Shown here one piece after another: positions 52,560 to 61,160 of a DNA stretch of 64,000 nucleotides. A program made the translations under genes and the position numbers. The notes beneath the pieces are model-generated. The model had not been told where the DNA came from. It did not search any database and was given only the letters and a program-made list of their open reading frames with translations. This stretch comes from Myxococcales bacterium. GTDB taxonomy: Bacteria; Myxococcota_A; Bradymonadia; UBA7976; UBA1532. The first letter of the stretch is position 1. Each line of letters starts with the position of its first letter. The stretch is taken from NCBI GenBank assembly GCA_020633435.1, contig JACKDP010000005.1:626086-690085 (forward strand). The letters are read 5' to 3'.

Positions 52560-54308
52560 CTACAGCGTCTTCAGGTACTCCACCAGCGCCAGGCGGTCGT
52601 CCTCGCTGAGCAGCGTGCCGGCCTCGTGCCCCGTGTTGCGGTTGCCGTCGATGCGCGTGTCCACCACGAAGGGCCCGTCGCCGTCCTGGCTCGGCCCGAC
52701 CTTGACCGGATCGAAGGCCCAGCGCCCGACCTTGAACGTGACGGGGCGCTGGTCGACCGGGAGCAGCAGGTCGTAGAGCGAGGGCACCGAGCCGTTGTGC
52801 AGGTAGGGCGCCGAGGCCCAGACGCCGTTGAGCGGGCGCGCCTTGTAGGCCTTGTACGAGGCGGTCGGCGCCCCCTCGGAGTCCGGGGTGAAGTCGCCCT
52901 GCTTCTCCTGGTCTTCGAGGCCGTAGCGGTTGGCATACAGGCTCACCGCCGTCAGGGCCGTCGGCTGCGCGAAGAGGCTGCGGATGACCAGGGTGCCGAG
53001 CAGCGCCGAGGCCGGGGCTTCGGGGCCGAAGCGGCCGCCCTCCGGGGTGACGGAGCCCTCCAGGAGGCCGGTCGGGATCACCGCGTCGGCGAAGTTGACG
53101 GCGGCCAGCGGATCCGTCCCGATCACATCGACGCCGTACACCTGCGCCCGCACCCGGCGGGCCTCGTCGGCGCGGTCCATGATCGCATGACAGTCGACAC
53201 ACTCTCTCTGATAGATCGCCGCGCCCCGCTCGGCCAGCGCCCGGTCGATGGGGGGCAGGACGTCCTCGGGCCAGACGGGGGACTGCAGCCGCCAGAGCTG
53301 GGCCTCCATGTCGGTGAGGTGCTGGGCCTCGATGGACGAGAAGTACGGCCGCAACGTCTCCAGCTCGTCCTGCCACGCCTCGACCTTCACCTGGCCGAAC
53401 ACCCCGACGACCTCCCCGGCGTTGCGCGCCAGGCTGCCGATCCCGGCGTTGGTGCTGAAGCCCGACCACTGCACGTAGTCATGGCGCGGGGCGTCCCACA
53501 GCACGGGCAGGCTGTTGGGGGCGTTGGGCTCGACGCTGTTCTCGGAGCCGCTGGTCAGGCGGATGACCTGGTTGACGATGCGGCCCACGGCGTCGATCCG
53601 GGCGAAGCCCTCCTTCGTGGCGCTGTCGTTGACGCGGTTGTAGTCCTGAAACCACGCCACCGTGGCCTCGAGCTCCGCCTTCGCGTCCGCGCGCCGCGCG
53701 TCCATGCCGGGGGGCGGCCCCTCCGCGGCGTCATCCAGGTAGCGACCGAGCTTCGCCTCGTCGGCCAGCGTGGCCTCCATCGCCGCCTGCAGCGCCTCCA
53801 GGAAGCCATCCATGTCCAGGGCGGCCGCGCCGCCGTCGATGCGGACGGCCACGCCGCCGTACTCGATCTGGCTGGTGTGGCAGGCCGCGCACGTCAGGCC
53901 GATGTGGTCGCCATGCTCGGCGAAGCCAACGGGCAGGCCATGCACGTTGCCCGGGCCCGGGCGCTGGTTCAGGAACCGGAAGCGCACGAGGTAGGCCGGA
54001 TCGAGGAAGCGGCCCTGGCCGGTGGGCTGCTCCAGGTTGAGGAGCACGCACCTGGGCAGCAGCGTCGAGCCCTGGTCGGCGTGGTAGAACCACTGGGTCT
54101 CCGCTGGGTTCCAGCCCTGCTCCAGGTACACCAGGCGGCTGGCACCGTCGCCGAAGCCCTCGTCGGCGAGCACCAGCCCGCCGCGCTCGTCGATCACGGC
54201 GCCCGGCCCGCCGGCGTCCGCCGCGCCAGCGACGCCCCCGTCGTCGTCGCACGCCCAGATGCCCCCCGCCAGCAAGAGCTGGCAGACGCTCCACGAGATG
54301 CGCTTCAT
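52560..54308 (-). CDS. Dihaem cytochrome c / peroxidase-like exported protein
   Basis: A 582-aa protein with signal ISWSVCQLLLAGGIWAC, lipoprotein-like. It has two haem sites: CAACH near residue 143 (IGLTCAACHTSQIEYGGVAV) and CVDCH near residue 365 (YQRECVDCHAI). Typical dihaem peroxidase/RoxA-like features are NSLPVLWDAPRHDYVQWSGF and SAPYLHNGSVPSLYDLLLPV ('YLHnGsvp.l..ll' with the distal Met or His region). The C-terminal part ends VEYLKTL, as in MauG/cytochrome peroxidase relatives. It is likely a periplasmic oxidoreductase of unknown substrate. ATG at 54308 is chosen to fit the signal peptide. Confidence 0.82.
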   Translation of the reverse strand: MKRISWSVCQLLLAGGIWACDDDGGVAGAADAGGPGAVIDERGGLVLADEGFGDGASRLVYLEQGWNPAETQWFYHADQGSTLLPRCVLLNLEQPTGQGRFLDPAYLVRFRFLNQRPGPGNVHGLPVGFAEHGDHIGLTCAACHTSQIEYGGVAVRIDGGAAALDMDGFLEALQAAMEATLADEAKLGRYLDDAAEGPPPGMDARRADAKAELEATVAWFQDYNRVNDSATKEGFARIDAVGRIVNQVIRLTSGSENSVEPNAPNSLPVLWDAPRHDYVQWSGFSTNAGIGSLARNAGEVVGVFGQVKVEAWQDELETLRPYFSSIEAQHLTDMEAQLWRLQSPVWPEDVLPPIDRALAERGAAIYQRECVDCHAIMDRADEARRVRAQVYGVDVIGTDPLAAVNFADAVIPTGLLEGSVTPEGGRFGPEAPASALLGTLVIRSLFAQPTALTAVSLYANRYGLEDQEKQGDFTPDSEGAPTASYKAYKARPLNGVWASAPYLHNGSVPSLYDLLLPVDQRPVTFKVGRWAFDPVKVGPSQDGDGPFVVDTRIDGNRNTGHEAGTLLSEDDRLALVEYLKTL

Positions 54309-54539
54309 CGCGTGTGTCCTTGCCATGAGATGGTCGCTGCAGGGTCCCATACCGGGGTGCCGCCCTCAACTCGCGTTCGGAAGGAGGCAAAATCCTTTGA
54401 TAACGATGGTTTGCATCCCGGACGGTGCCGCGGCTCGGCTTTGGATCCGGCGGGCGAGCCGTCTCAGGAGCGCGCCTGTACAGGCCCGTGCCCCCGTGCG
54501 ATGCTCCCCGTCGGGGTACATCCTCCGCGAGGTCCATGC

Positions 54540-54806
54540 ATGCGCATCCAGCGATTCCCCCAGGGCTTCATCGACCTGACCGATGGCGTCCTCACAATCG
54601 GCGGCGGCGACACCACCACCATCGCCAGCGGCGACGTGCGCACGCTCACGGCCCGCGAAGGGAAGAAGTCCCTCTTCAGCCGCAACCCGCCCGCGGTCGT
54701 GGAGATCGAGTACGCCGCGGGCACCGACGTCGTGCGCACGAAGCTGCTCATCCCCGTCGACGAGCTGCCCCGGGCCCGCGAGCTGGCCGCCCGCTTCGCA
54801 GGCTAG
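54540..54806 (+). CDS. Small hypothetical protein
   Basis: An 88-aa soluble protein, RIQRFPQGFIDLTDGVLTIG, GGDTTTIASGDVRTLTAREG and EIEYAAGTDVVRTKLLIPVD, with a final helix RARELAARFAG. The alternating beta pattern with a terminal helix resembles a minimal PH-like domain. The start is the in-frame ATG at 54540; GAGGTCC lies upstream. It precedes the DUF4157 gene by 102 bases on the same strand. Function unknown. Confidence 0.55.
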   Translation: MRIQRFPQGFIDLTDGVLTIGGGDTTTIASGDVRTLTAREGKKSLFSRNPPAVVEIEYAAGTDVVRTKLLIPVDELPRARELAARFAG

Positions 54807-54908
54807 CCTCGCCAGGCGCGCCCCCAGGGGTGTGCAGGATCTCCACAAACCGGTGGCGCGTCCCATGAAGGGCGCGCTATCGTGGCTCCGTTACGGCCGG
54901 AGGCTTCC

Positions 54909-57245
54909 ATGGAGATCATGCAGGGTCCGCAGCCCGCGCTCGCGCCGGCGGCTCCCCAGGTGGCCGGGCCTGCCCCCGTGCAGTTCGAGCAGGCGTCCGG
55001 TGGCGCCGCGGCCTACGGGCAGAGCGCCGAGCTCAACGGCATCCAGCGCAAGGCGGCCGCGGGCGTGGCCGGGGCTGGCGGGGGCCTGCCCCACGCCGCC
55101 GCCATCCAGGCCTCCTTCGGCCACCACGAGGTCTCGGGGGTCGAGGCCCATGTGGGCGGGGCGGCCGCGCAGGCCTCCGAGGAGCTGGGCGCCAGCGCCT
55201 ACGCCACCGGCAACGCCGTCGCCTTCAAGAGCAGCCCCGACCTGCACCTGGCCGCCCACGAGGCCGCCCACGTCGTCCAGCAGCGCGGCGGCGTCCAGCT
55301 CAAGGGCGGCGTCGGCCAGGTCGGCGACGCCCACGAGCGCCACGCCGACGCCGTGGCCGATCGCGTCGTGCAGGGCAAGTCCGCCGTGGACCTGCTGGAT
55401 CAGTACACCGGCGGCACCGCCAGCGCGCCGGGCGTGCAGCGCGCCTGCGACTGCGGCGGCTGCCCGGCCTGCGAGGCCAAGGAGCGCGCGAAGCAGGCGG
55501 GGCAGGGGGACGCGGCCCCCGCCGAGGCCCCGGTGCAGCGCCAGGTGCAGTTCAACATCCTCGATGACGCCCGCCAGGCCGTGAGCGACACCGTGGACGG
55601 GGTGCGGCAGGCCGCCTCCGACGCCTATGACTCCGCCCGCCAGACGGTCTCCGACGCCGTCGACGCCGTGGTCGAGTGGATCGATCTGCTCGGCCCCAAG
55701 GGCGCGCTCCTCGACAAGATCCGCAACGGCCAGTGGATCATCGACGCCGTCAACCAGGTCATGGACGCCCACGACCCGCACCCCGAGCACAGCCTGGCCA
55801 TGAAGGCCGAGCTCGTCCTGGTGGGGGCGGGGGCCGGCGCCGAGGCGTTCGGCTACGCGATGCGCATCGCCGACTGCGACGATCTGGCGGCCGTCGAGGC
55901 CCTCGAGGCGGAGTACGACGCCTGGCGCGCCGACCGCCCCGCCACGCTCACCGAGGAGCTGGAGGCCAAGGTCGAGGAGTACCGCGACATCGAGCGCGGC
56001 TGGGTGGCGAACTTCCTGGCGTCCCCCCAGATCAACAAGGATCCCGCCAACTTGAACAAGTCGGGGCAGAAGGCCAACCTCTGCTTCCAGCCCGGCAACC
56101 CGTCGACGGTCACCGTCGAGACGCGGGTCAACTGCACCTTCGGCCGCACCGCCAACGCCCTCGCCGACAACGACGGCGACGGCCAGCCCGACGTGGCCGA
56201 CTGGACGGATGACGAGAAGGCCCACTTCCTGACGCGGTTCCAGGAGCAGCTCGACCACGTCTGGACGACGGGGGCCGGGGCGGTAGCGCCGTTCCGCGCG
56301 TCGGAGCCCGCCGACCACCTGCTCGAGACCGATCCCGTCCGCTGGTCGGAGCTGACGGCGGTGATGGCGGCCAAGGTGACGGCCGACACGGCCAACCCGC
56401 ACTTCAACCTCAACGTCGACAAGAAGGCCTCCAACGAGAACCCGCGGGCCTTCGTCAACAACGGCGGCGGGCACTTCTACCTGAACAACGCCGAGGCGGG
56501 CTACCACCAGACGGGCCCCGACGCCGGCACCCCCAACGGCCGGCAGATGACGCTCGCCCATGAGTGGCACCACATGATCGGCAACCCGGACGAGTACGCC
56601 GAGAACTCGGCCTCCCAGGACGCCTCCACCAGCACGCCGGCCGATCTGCGCAACCGCTGGGGCACCTGCCAGGCCCACTTCAACACCATCATCAACGACG
56701 CCACGAAGCCCCAGGCCGAGCGCGACCAGGCCGCGGCCGACCTGCGGGCCCTGCAGAACCACGCCACCGACATGGATCCCAGCACGCCGGGCTTCCAGGC
56801 GGGCATCTTCGACGTGGCCAGCCGCCCCGACATCCCCGACGAGTGCTTCGCCATCCGCGGCTCCTGGCGCCCCACCGACGGCCGCCAGCAGCTCCTGCGC
56901 CCAGGCGCCCAGAGCCAGCGCGGCGGCAGCCACATCTCGGCCTCCGCCGACGACGCCGCCCGCCTCTCGGATCGCGGCAACACGGTGCGCCCGTACATGC
57001 GCGAGGGCATCGTCGACGAGCTGCGCACGCTCCTGCAGGGGGCCTACACCCCGGAGGTCCAGTTCGACCACAACTTCAAGGAGATGACCCCCGAGGAGCT
57101 CGTCGAGACCATCACCGTCCGCGTCCAGAACATCCTGGTCGACCAGCAGGTGGCCATGGGCTCCTCCCGCGCTCCGTCGGGGGACGGCGAAGCTCCCGAC
57201 ACCCACGACCACGACCACGACGACGGCGACGGCCACGATCACTGA
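54909..57245 (+). CDS. DUF4157 protein with second metallopeptidase-like domain
   Basis: A 778-aa protein. Residues about 60-155 are a DUF4157 (eCIS core) domain, with IQASFGHHEVSGVEAHVGGA, AYATGNAVAFKSSPDLHLAA and HEAAHVVQQRGGVQ (HExxH at 117-121), followed by AHERHADAVADRV. A Cys motif CDCGGCPAC is at about 180. A helical segment (DDARQAVSDTVDGVRQAASD) leads to a large C-terminal domain with LAHEWHHMIGNPDEYAENS (HEWHH at 551-555, with E further on), typical of a zinc metalloprotease effector. The tail is His/Asp-rich (HDHDHDDGDGHDH). DUF4157 proteins are frequent cargo of contractile injection systems, but none is in this window. ATG at 54909. Confidence 0.85.
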   Translation: MEIMQGPQPALAPAAPQVAGPAPVQFEQASGGAAAYGQSAELNGIQRKAAAGVAGAGGGLPHAAAIQASFGHHEVSGVEAHVGGAAAQASEELGASAYATGNAVAFKSSPDLHLAAHEAAHVVQQRGGVQLKGGVGQVGDAHERHADAVADRVVQGKSAVDLLDQYTGGTASAPGVQRACDCGGCPACEAKERAKQAGQGDAAPAEAPVQRQVQFNILDDARQAVSDTVDGVRQAASDAYDSARQTVSDAVDAVVEWIDLLGPKGALLDKIRNGQWIIDAVNQVMDAHDPHPEHSLAMKAELVLVGAGAGAEAFGYAMRIADCDDLAAVEALEAEYDAWRADRPATLTEELEAKVEEYRDIERGWVANFLASPQINKDPANLNKSGQKANLCFQPGNPSTVTVETRVNCTFGRTANALADNDGDGQPDVADWTDDEKAHFLTRFQEQLDHVWTTGAGAVAPFRASEPADHLLETDPVRWSELTAVMAAKVTADTANPHFNLNVDKKASNENPRAFVNNGGGHFYLNNAEAGYHQTGPDAGTPNGRQMTLAHEWHHMIGNPDEYAENSASQDASTSTPADLRNRWGTCQAHFNTIINDATKPQAERDQAAADLRALQNHATDMDPSTPGFQAGIFDVASRPDIPDECFAIRGSWRPTDGRQQLLRPGAQSQRGGSHISASADDAARLSDRGNTVRPYMREGIVDELRTLLQGAYTPEVQFDHNFKEMTPEELVETITVRVQNILVDQQVAMGSSRAPSGDGEAPDTHDHDHDDGDGHDH

Positions 57246-57260
57246 CGGCGAGGACGCGAC

Positions 57261-57950
57261 GTGCTGACTGCCTTCGGCCTCTGGCTCGCCTTCGCCCTCA
57301 TCCCCCAGGTCATCATGCCCACGCCGCCCCCCGAGGCCCCGGCCTCGAGCCCCGCGCCCAGCGCGCCGGGCCTCACCCTCGTCCAGCAGCAGATCGACGA
57401 CGCCCGCCTGGCCGCCCTGGTGGCCGAGGGCCGGCTCACCCCGGCCGTGGTCGAGGTCGATCTCTCCAGCAACCAGATCACGGCCGCCGGCGTGGCCACG
57501 TTGCTGGCCAGCCCCATCGAGAAGCTCCAGCTCCTCGTCCTCTATGACAACCGCATCGGCGACGCCGGCGCCCAGGCCCTCGGCCGCGCTCCCAAGCTCG
57601 CCGGCGTCAACCACCTGGACGTGGCCTACAATGGCCTCACGGCCCCCGGCGTCACCGCCCTCGTCGGCCCCGGCACCGTCCTCACCGGCCCCACCTACCT
57701 GAGCGTCGCTGGCAACGCGCTGCCCGACGCCTGGCTCGACGCCCTCGCCGCCGGCCCCTTCGTCCCGCACCTGCGCGACCTGAGCCTGCGCCGCACCGGC
57801 CTGACGGACGCCGGCGCCCAGCGCCTCGCCGGCCTGCCCTTCGCGAAGCTCGAGCGCCTCAACGTCTCGGGCAACGCCCTGAGCCCCGCTGGCCGCGCCG
57901 CCCTGCAAGCCGCCCCATGGGCCCGCCGCTGCCGCATCACGTACGACTGA
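57261..57950 (+). CDS. Leucine-rich repeat protein with N-terminal TM/signal
   Basis: A 229-aa protein starting at GTG 57261, with an N-terminal hydrophobic segment LTAFGLWLAFALIPQVIMPT and then a Pro/Ala linker. About five LRRs of the ribonuclease-inhibitor type follow: VVEVDLSSNQITAAGVATLL, LQLLVLYDNRIGDAGAQALG, VNHLDVAYNGLTAPGVTALV, LRDLSLRRTGLTDAGAQRLA and LERLNVSGNALSPAGRAALQ. It begins 15 bases after the DUF4157 stop, so they are probably co-transcribed. It may anchor or recognise a partner at the membrane; no catalytic function. Confidence 0.8.
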   Translation: MLTAFGLWLAFALIPQVIMPTPPPEAPASSPAPSAPGLTLVQQQIDDARLAALVAEGRLTPAVVEVDLSSNQITAAGVATLLASPIEKLQLLVLYDNRIGDAGAQALGRAPKLAGVNHLDVAYNGLTAPGVTALVGPGTVLTGPTYLSVAGNALPDAWLDALAAGPFVPHLRDLSLRRTGLTDAGAQRLAGLPFAKLERLNVSGNALSPAGRAALQAAPWARRCRITYD

Positions 57951-58025
57951 CGGGGCTCGGCACACCCGCAAGACATTGAGTGATTTCAGTGGTTTGGCAG
58001 TGTTCGGACCCCGTCGACGGCGGCC

Positions 58026-58349
58026 TCAGCCGCCCCAGCCCGGCGCCAGCTCGAGCACGATCGAGTCGACGAACGGCGGCCCGGGCACCGTGGCGTCGCC
58101 CACATGCTTCACCCAGTCGACGAGCTCGGCGTGCTCGGCCCCCTCGACGCGGATGCCGAGGCCACGGCCGATGCCTTCAAACTCCGCGTACCGCACGCGC
58201 CGGCCGCCCACCGTCGCGAGGTAGATCTCCTCGACGATGAGGCTCGGCTCCCAGGTGTCCTGCCAGGCGAACTCGACGCGGTCCAGCCGCACGACGGTGG
58301 GCGCGTCGTCGCCCGACCAGAACCGGAGCGTCCCGCTCAGCATCGGCAT
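58026..58349 (-). CDS. Small hypothetical protein
   Basis: A 107-aa product from ATG 58349 with AGGAGGGTG upstream. The sequence PMLSGTLRFWSGDDAPTVVR, LDRVEFAWQDTWEPSLIVEE, IYLATVGGRRVRYAEFEGIG and VDWVKHVGDATVPGPPFVDS alternates strands and turns and looks like a compact all-beta domain. No family recognised. It lies between convergent LRR and divergent sulfatase genes and appears isolated. Confidence 0.55.
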   Translation of the reverse strand: MPMLSGTLRFWSGDDAPTVVRLDRVEFAWQDTWEPSLIVEEIYLATVGGRRVRYAEFEGIGRGLGIRVEGAEHAELVDWVKHVGDATVPGPPFVDSIVLELAPGWGG

Positions 58350-58483
58350 CGCACCCTCCTCGTCCGCTCGACGCATCCTCGCACAGCGACCGCTGGACCG
58401 TCGACGTGAGCGGCGTGGCCCGAGCCGACGACCCGCCGCCTTCGTCTTGCTATGGTCAGGCAGCGACGATGAGGGGGAGACAC

Positions 58484-59833
58484 ATGATCGGGCGCGCGAC
58501 GCTGGTGCTGGCGGCCCTCCTGGGCCTCGCCTTCGGCTGTGACGACGCGGGCGGCGGCGACCCGCCCGTCCGCCAGGCGGACGCCGCGGGGCCCGACGCC
58601 AGGCCCGACGCCGGCCCTGACGCCGGCCCCGACGCCGGCCCCGACGCTGGCCCCGACGCTCCCCCCAACCTCCTGCTGGTCATCGCCGACGACCTCGGCG
58701 TCGACTGGTCACCCTGCCACGGCGCCACCGACGTGCCCGCCCTGCCCACCATCGAGGCGCTCTGCGCCCGCGGCCTCGTCTTCGAGAACGCCTGGGCCAA
58801 CGCCGAGTGCTCGCCCACCCGCGCCACCCTGCTCACCGGCCGGTACGCCTTCCGCACCGGCATCGGCGCCATCGTCACCAACCGCTCGCCGGGCCTCGCC
58901 CTGGACGAGCGCAGCCTCCCCCAGGCCCTCGCCCCGCTCGGCTACCGCAGCGCGCTGATCGGCAAGTGGCACCTCGGCGCCGGCGCCTCGGGCCCGAGCC
59001 TCTTCGGCTTCGAGCACCACGCGGGCCTCCTCATCGGCGCCGTGCAGGACTACTTCAGCTGGAGCCGCACGGTCGACGGCGTCACCGCCACCTCCACCAC
59101 CTACGCCACCACCGCCCAGGTCGACGACGCCCTCGCCTGGCTCGCCACGGCCGGCCCGCGGTGGTTCCTGCAGGTCGCCTTCATCGCCCCCCACCAGCCC
59201 TTCCACGCCCCGCCCGTGGCCCTCCACCACGTCGAGCTGGGGGAGAGCCCCACCGACGACGCCCTCTTCAGCGCCATGCTCCAGGCCCTCGACACCGAGC
59301 TCGGCCGCCTGCTCGCCGGCGTCGACCTCGACCACACCGTCGTCGTCTTCATCGGCGACAACGGCACCGACCGCGCCGTCGCCCGAGCCCGCCGCCAGCG
59401 CGCGAAGAGCAGCCTGTACGAGGGCGGCATCCACGTCCCCCTGATCATCGCCGGCCCCGGCGTCCGCGCCGGCCGCGTCTCGGCCATCGTCAACGCCACC
59501 GACCTCTACGCCACCCTCATCGCCCTGGCCGGCGGTGACGAAGGCGCCGTCGACGCCACCAGCCTCACCCCGTACCTCACCGACCCCGTCGCCCCGCCCC
59601 AGCGGCCCTACATCCGCTCCGACCAGTTCCACGACCCCCCCACCGCCGCCGACGGCCGCACCATCCGCGACGCCCGCTACAAGCTCATCGACTTCACCCT
59701 CGCCGACGCCGAGCTCTACGACCTGCGGGCCGACCCCACCGAGAGCCAGCCGCTCGACGCCGCCGACCCGGCGGTCCGGGCCGAGATCGACCGGCTGATG
59801 GATGCGCTGGATGCCCAGGAGGCCGGGGAGTAG
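58484..59833 (+). CDS. Sulfatase family lipoprotein
   Basis: A 449-aa lipoprotein: signal GRATLVLAALLGLAFGC, an Asp/Ala/Gly/Pro linker with (PDAG)n repeats, then a sulfatase domain beginning PPNLLLVIADDLGVDWSPCH. The formylglycine motif is CSPTRATLLTGRYAF, with C as the modified residue (C-x-P-x-R). The GKWHLGA and FIGDNGTD motifs supply metal and substrate residues. The remainder (YEGGIHVPLIIAGPGV) is typical of arylsulfatase A-type enzymes. It needs an anaerobic or FGE-type maturase elsewhere. Substrate unknown. ATG at 58484 fits the signal peptide. Confidence 0.93.
   Translation: MIGRATLVLAALLGLAFGCDDAGGGDPPVRQADAAGPDARPDAGPDAGPDAGPDAGPDAPPNLLLVIADDLGVDWSPCHGATDVPALPTIEALCARGLVFENAWANAECSPTRATLLTGRYAFRTGIGAIVTNRSPGLALDERSLPQALAPLGYRSALIGKWHLGAGASGPSLFGFEHHAGLLIGAVQDYFSWSRTVDGVTATSTTYATTAQVDDALAWLATAGPRWFLQVAFIAPHQPFHAPPVALHHVELGESPTDDALFSAMLQALDTELGRLLAGVDLDHTVVVFIGDNGTDRAVARARRQRAKSSLYEGGIHVPLIIAGPGVRAGRVSAIVNATDLYATLIALAGGDEGAVDATSLTPYLTDPVAPPQRPYIRSDQFHDPPTAADGRTIRDARYKLIDFTLADAELYDLRADPTESQPLDAADPAVRAEIDRLMDALDAQEAGE
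58590..58660. repeat. Twelve-base tandem repeat encoding PDAG
   Basis: About six copies of a unit near GGCCCCGACGCC, with a few base changes, lie in the sulfatase linker. Unit length is a multiple of three, so copy-number change would keep the frame. Confidence 0.7.
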
Positions 59834-59895
59834 ACGGGGCGCCCTGGCCGTCGCCGGGACGGTGGATCCGCTGTGCGAATCTCACTTGTCAACCA

Positions 59896-59928
59896 CCGGG
59901 CCGGGTGGCACCAATACGCCCGGCCCGG
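59896..59928. other. Perfect 10-bp inverted repeat between sulfatase and SUKH genes
   Basis: CCGGGCCGGG at 59896-59905 and CCCGGCCCGG at 59919-59928 form a perfect stem with a 13-base loop. It sits 62 bases after the sulfatase stop and 43 before the SUKH start. No T-run follows. It may terminate or attenuate transcription or shape the SUKH gene's 5' leader. Confidence 0.4.
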
Positions 59929-59971
59929 GCCAGGCTGGTCGGGGCAAGGCTCATCCCAGGAGGCAGGGGAC

Positions 59972-61159
59972 GTGATCGACGGCTGGAAGACCCGCAAGGA
60001 GGCGCTCGCGCGCCATGACGCGCAGTACGCGCTCTTCGGAGCCCAGGTCCATGGCTGGCGGAGCCGGCCGGTGGCGCTCTTCGAGGTCGAGGCCTTCGAG
60101 GCCCGCCACGGCCTGCGCCTGCCTGCGGCCTACCGCGCCTGGATCACCGAGGTGGGCGTCGGCGCGGGGCCGTTCTACGGTTTCACCGGCCTGCCCGACG
60201 ACGACGCCGCCGGCGTCGGCCGCCCGTTCCCGCACGACGCGGAGTACCTGGACGAGGAGGGCCTCCCCGAGGGCGTCGACGCGCGGGATGGCACCCTCGT
60301 CCTGACGGACCACGGCTGCGGCTACGAGGACCTGCTCGTCCTGAGCGGTCCCCACGCCGGCGAGGTCTGGATCGACTTCCGGTCGGCCGAGGGCCCCCTG
60401 CGCCCCTGGTACGAGAGCTTCGAAGCCTACATGGAGGCGTGGCTGCGCCGCACCGAGGTGGAGTGGGCCATCGACACCATCGGCGACTGGAAGCCCTTCG
60501 CCCCCGAGGCCGGCTTCCTGGCCCAGGCTCGCGCCTCCATGGACGCGCTGCTCCACGGCGGCCGCGATCCCATGTGCGGGGAGTACCCGCTGCCGGCGGA
60601 CGGCCTCTTCATCACCCTCGCCCGGCTGCACATGGCGGACGGCGACCTCGACCAGGCCCAGGCCGCCTTCGGCCAGGCCGCCGACTTCGCGTACTCCCGC
60701 GAAGGCACGGCCGCCCTCGGCGACTGCGCCCTCGCCGTCTACCGCGGCGACCAGCAGGCCCGCCTCGACGCCGCGCTCGGGGGCCTCGGCGCCGAGGACG
60801 TGGGCTGGGACGTCCGCATCCGCCTGCACCGCGAGGCCATCGCCGCCCTGGACGCCCTCGGCCGCGACGACGAGGCGCTGCAGCAGCGCATCGCCCTCGC
60901 CGACGCGGACGACGACAACGTCGATGCCCAGCTCGACGTGGTGCAGGTGCTCCTCGCTCGCGATCAGGTCGCCGAGGCCGCCGACTTCTTGCGGGCCGTC
61001 GCCAAGAACGGCGGCGATGACTGGGACGACGACGACGACGAGGCCGCCGCCACCGCCGAGCGCCTGGCGGCGCTGCTCGACCTGCTCCGCCTCCGCCTCG
61101 TCGCCGCTGGCCGCGGGACGCAGGCCGACGCCCTGGCCCTGCAGCTCGGCCTGGGCTGA
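59972..61159 (+). CDS. SUKH (SMI1/KNR4) domain protein with C-terminal TPR-like helices
   Basis: A 395-aa protein from GTG 59972, with AGGAGG upstream. Residues about 15-165 follow the SMI1/KNR4 pattern: VEAFEARHGLRLPAAYRAWI near the start, GAGPFYGFTGLPDDDAAGVG, TLVLTDHGCGYEDLLVLSGP and GEVWIDFRSAEGPLRPWYES. The rest is helical with repeat-like segments (LARLHMADGDLDQAQAAFGQ, LDVVQVLLARDQVAEAADFL). SUKH proteins often act as immunity proteins for contact-dependent toxins, but some are regulatory. No toxin gene lies beside it. A GTG at 59873 would add a basic N-terminus and is less likely. Confidence 0.8.
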   Translation: MIDGWKTRKEALARHDAQYALFGAQVHGWRSRPVALFEVEAFEARHGLRLPAAYRAWITEVGVGAGPFYGFTGLPDDDAAGVGRPFPHDAEYLDEEGLPEGVDARDGTLVLTDHGCGYEDLLVLSGPHAGEVWIDFRSAEGPLRPWYESFEAYMEAWLRRTEVEWAIDTIGDWKPFAPEAGFLAQARASMDALLHGGRDPMCGEYPLPADGLFITLARLHMADGDLDQAQAAFGQAADFAYSREGTAALGDCALAVYRGDQQARLDAALGGLGAEDVGWDVRIRLHREAIAALDALGRDDEALQQRIALADADDDNVDAQLDVVQVLLARDQVAEAADFLRAVAKNGGDDWDDDDDEAAATAERLAALLDLLRLRLVAAGRGTQADALALQLGLG

Positions 61160-61160
61160 C

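Noticed and set aside
54909..57245. A contractile injection system locus
   Set aside because: DUF4157 is present, but no sheath, tube, baseplate or AAA gene is in the window.
54891..57971. Open frame of about 1000 codons on the minus strand opposite the DUF4157 and LRR genes
   Set aside because: It crosses two clearly real plus-strand genes and has repetitive Val/Gly/Ala/Arg content typical of antisense frames at this base composition.
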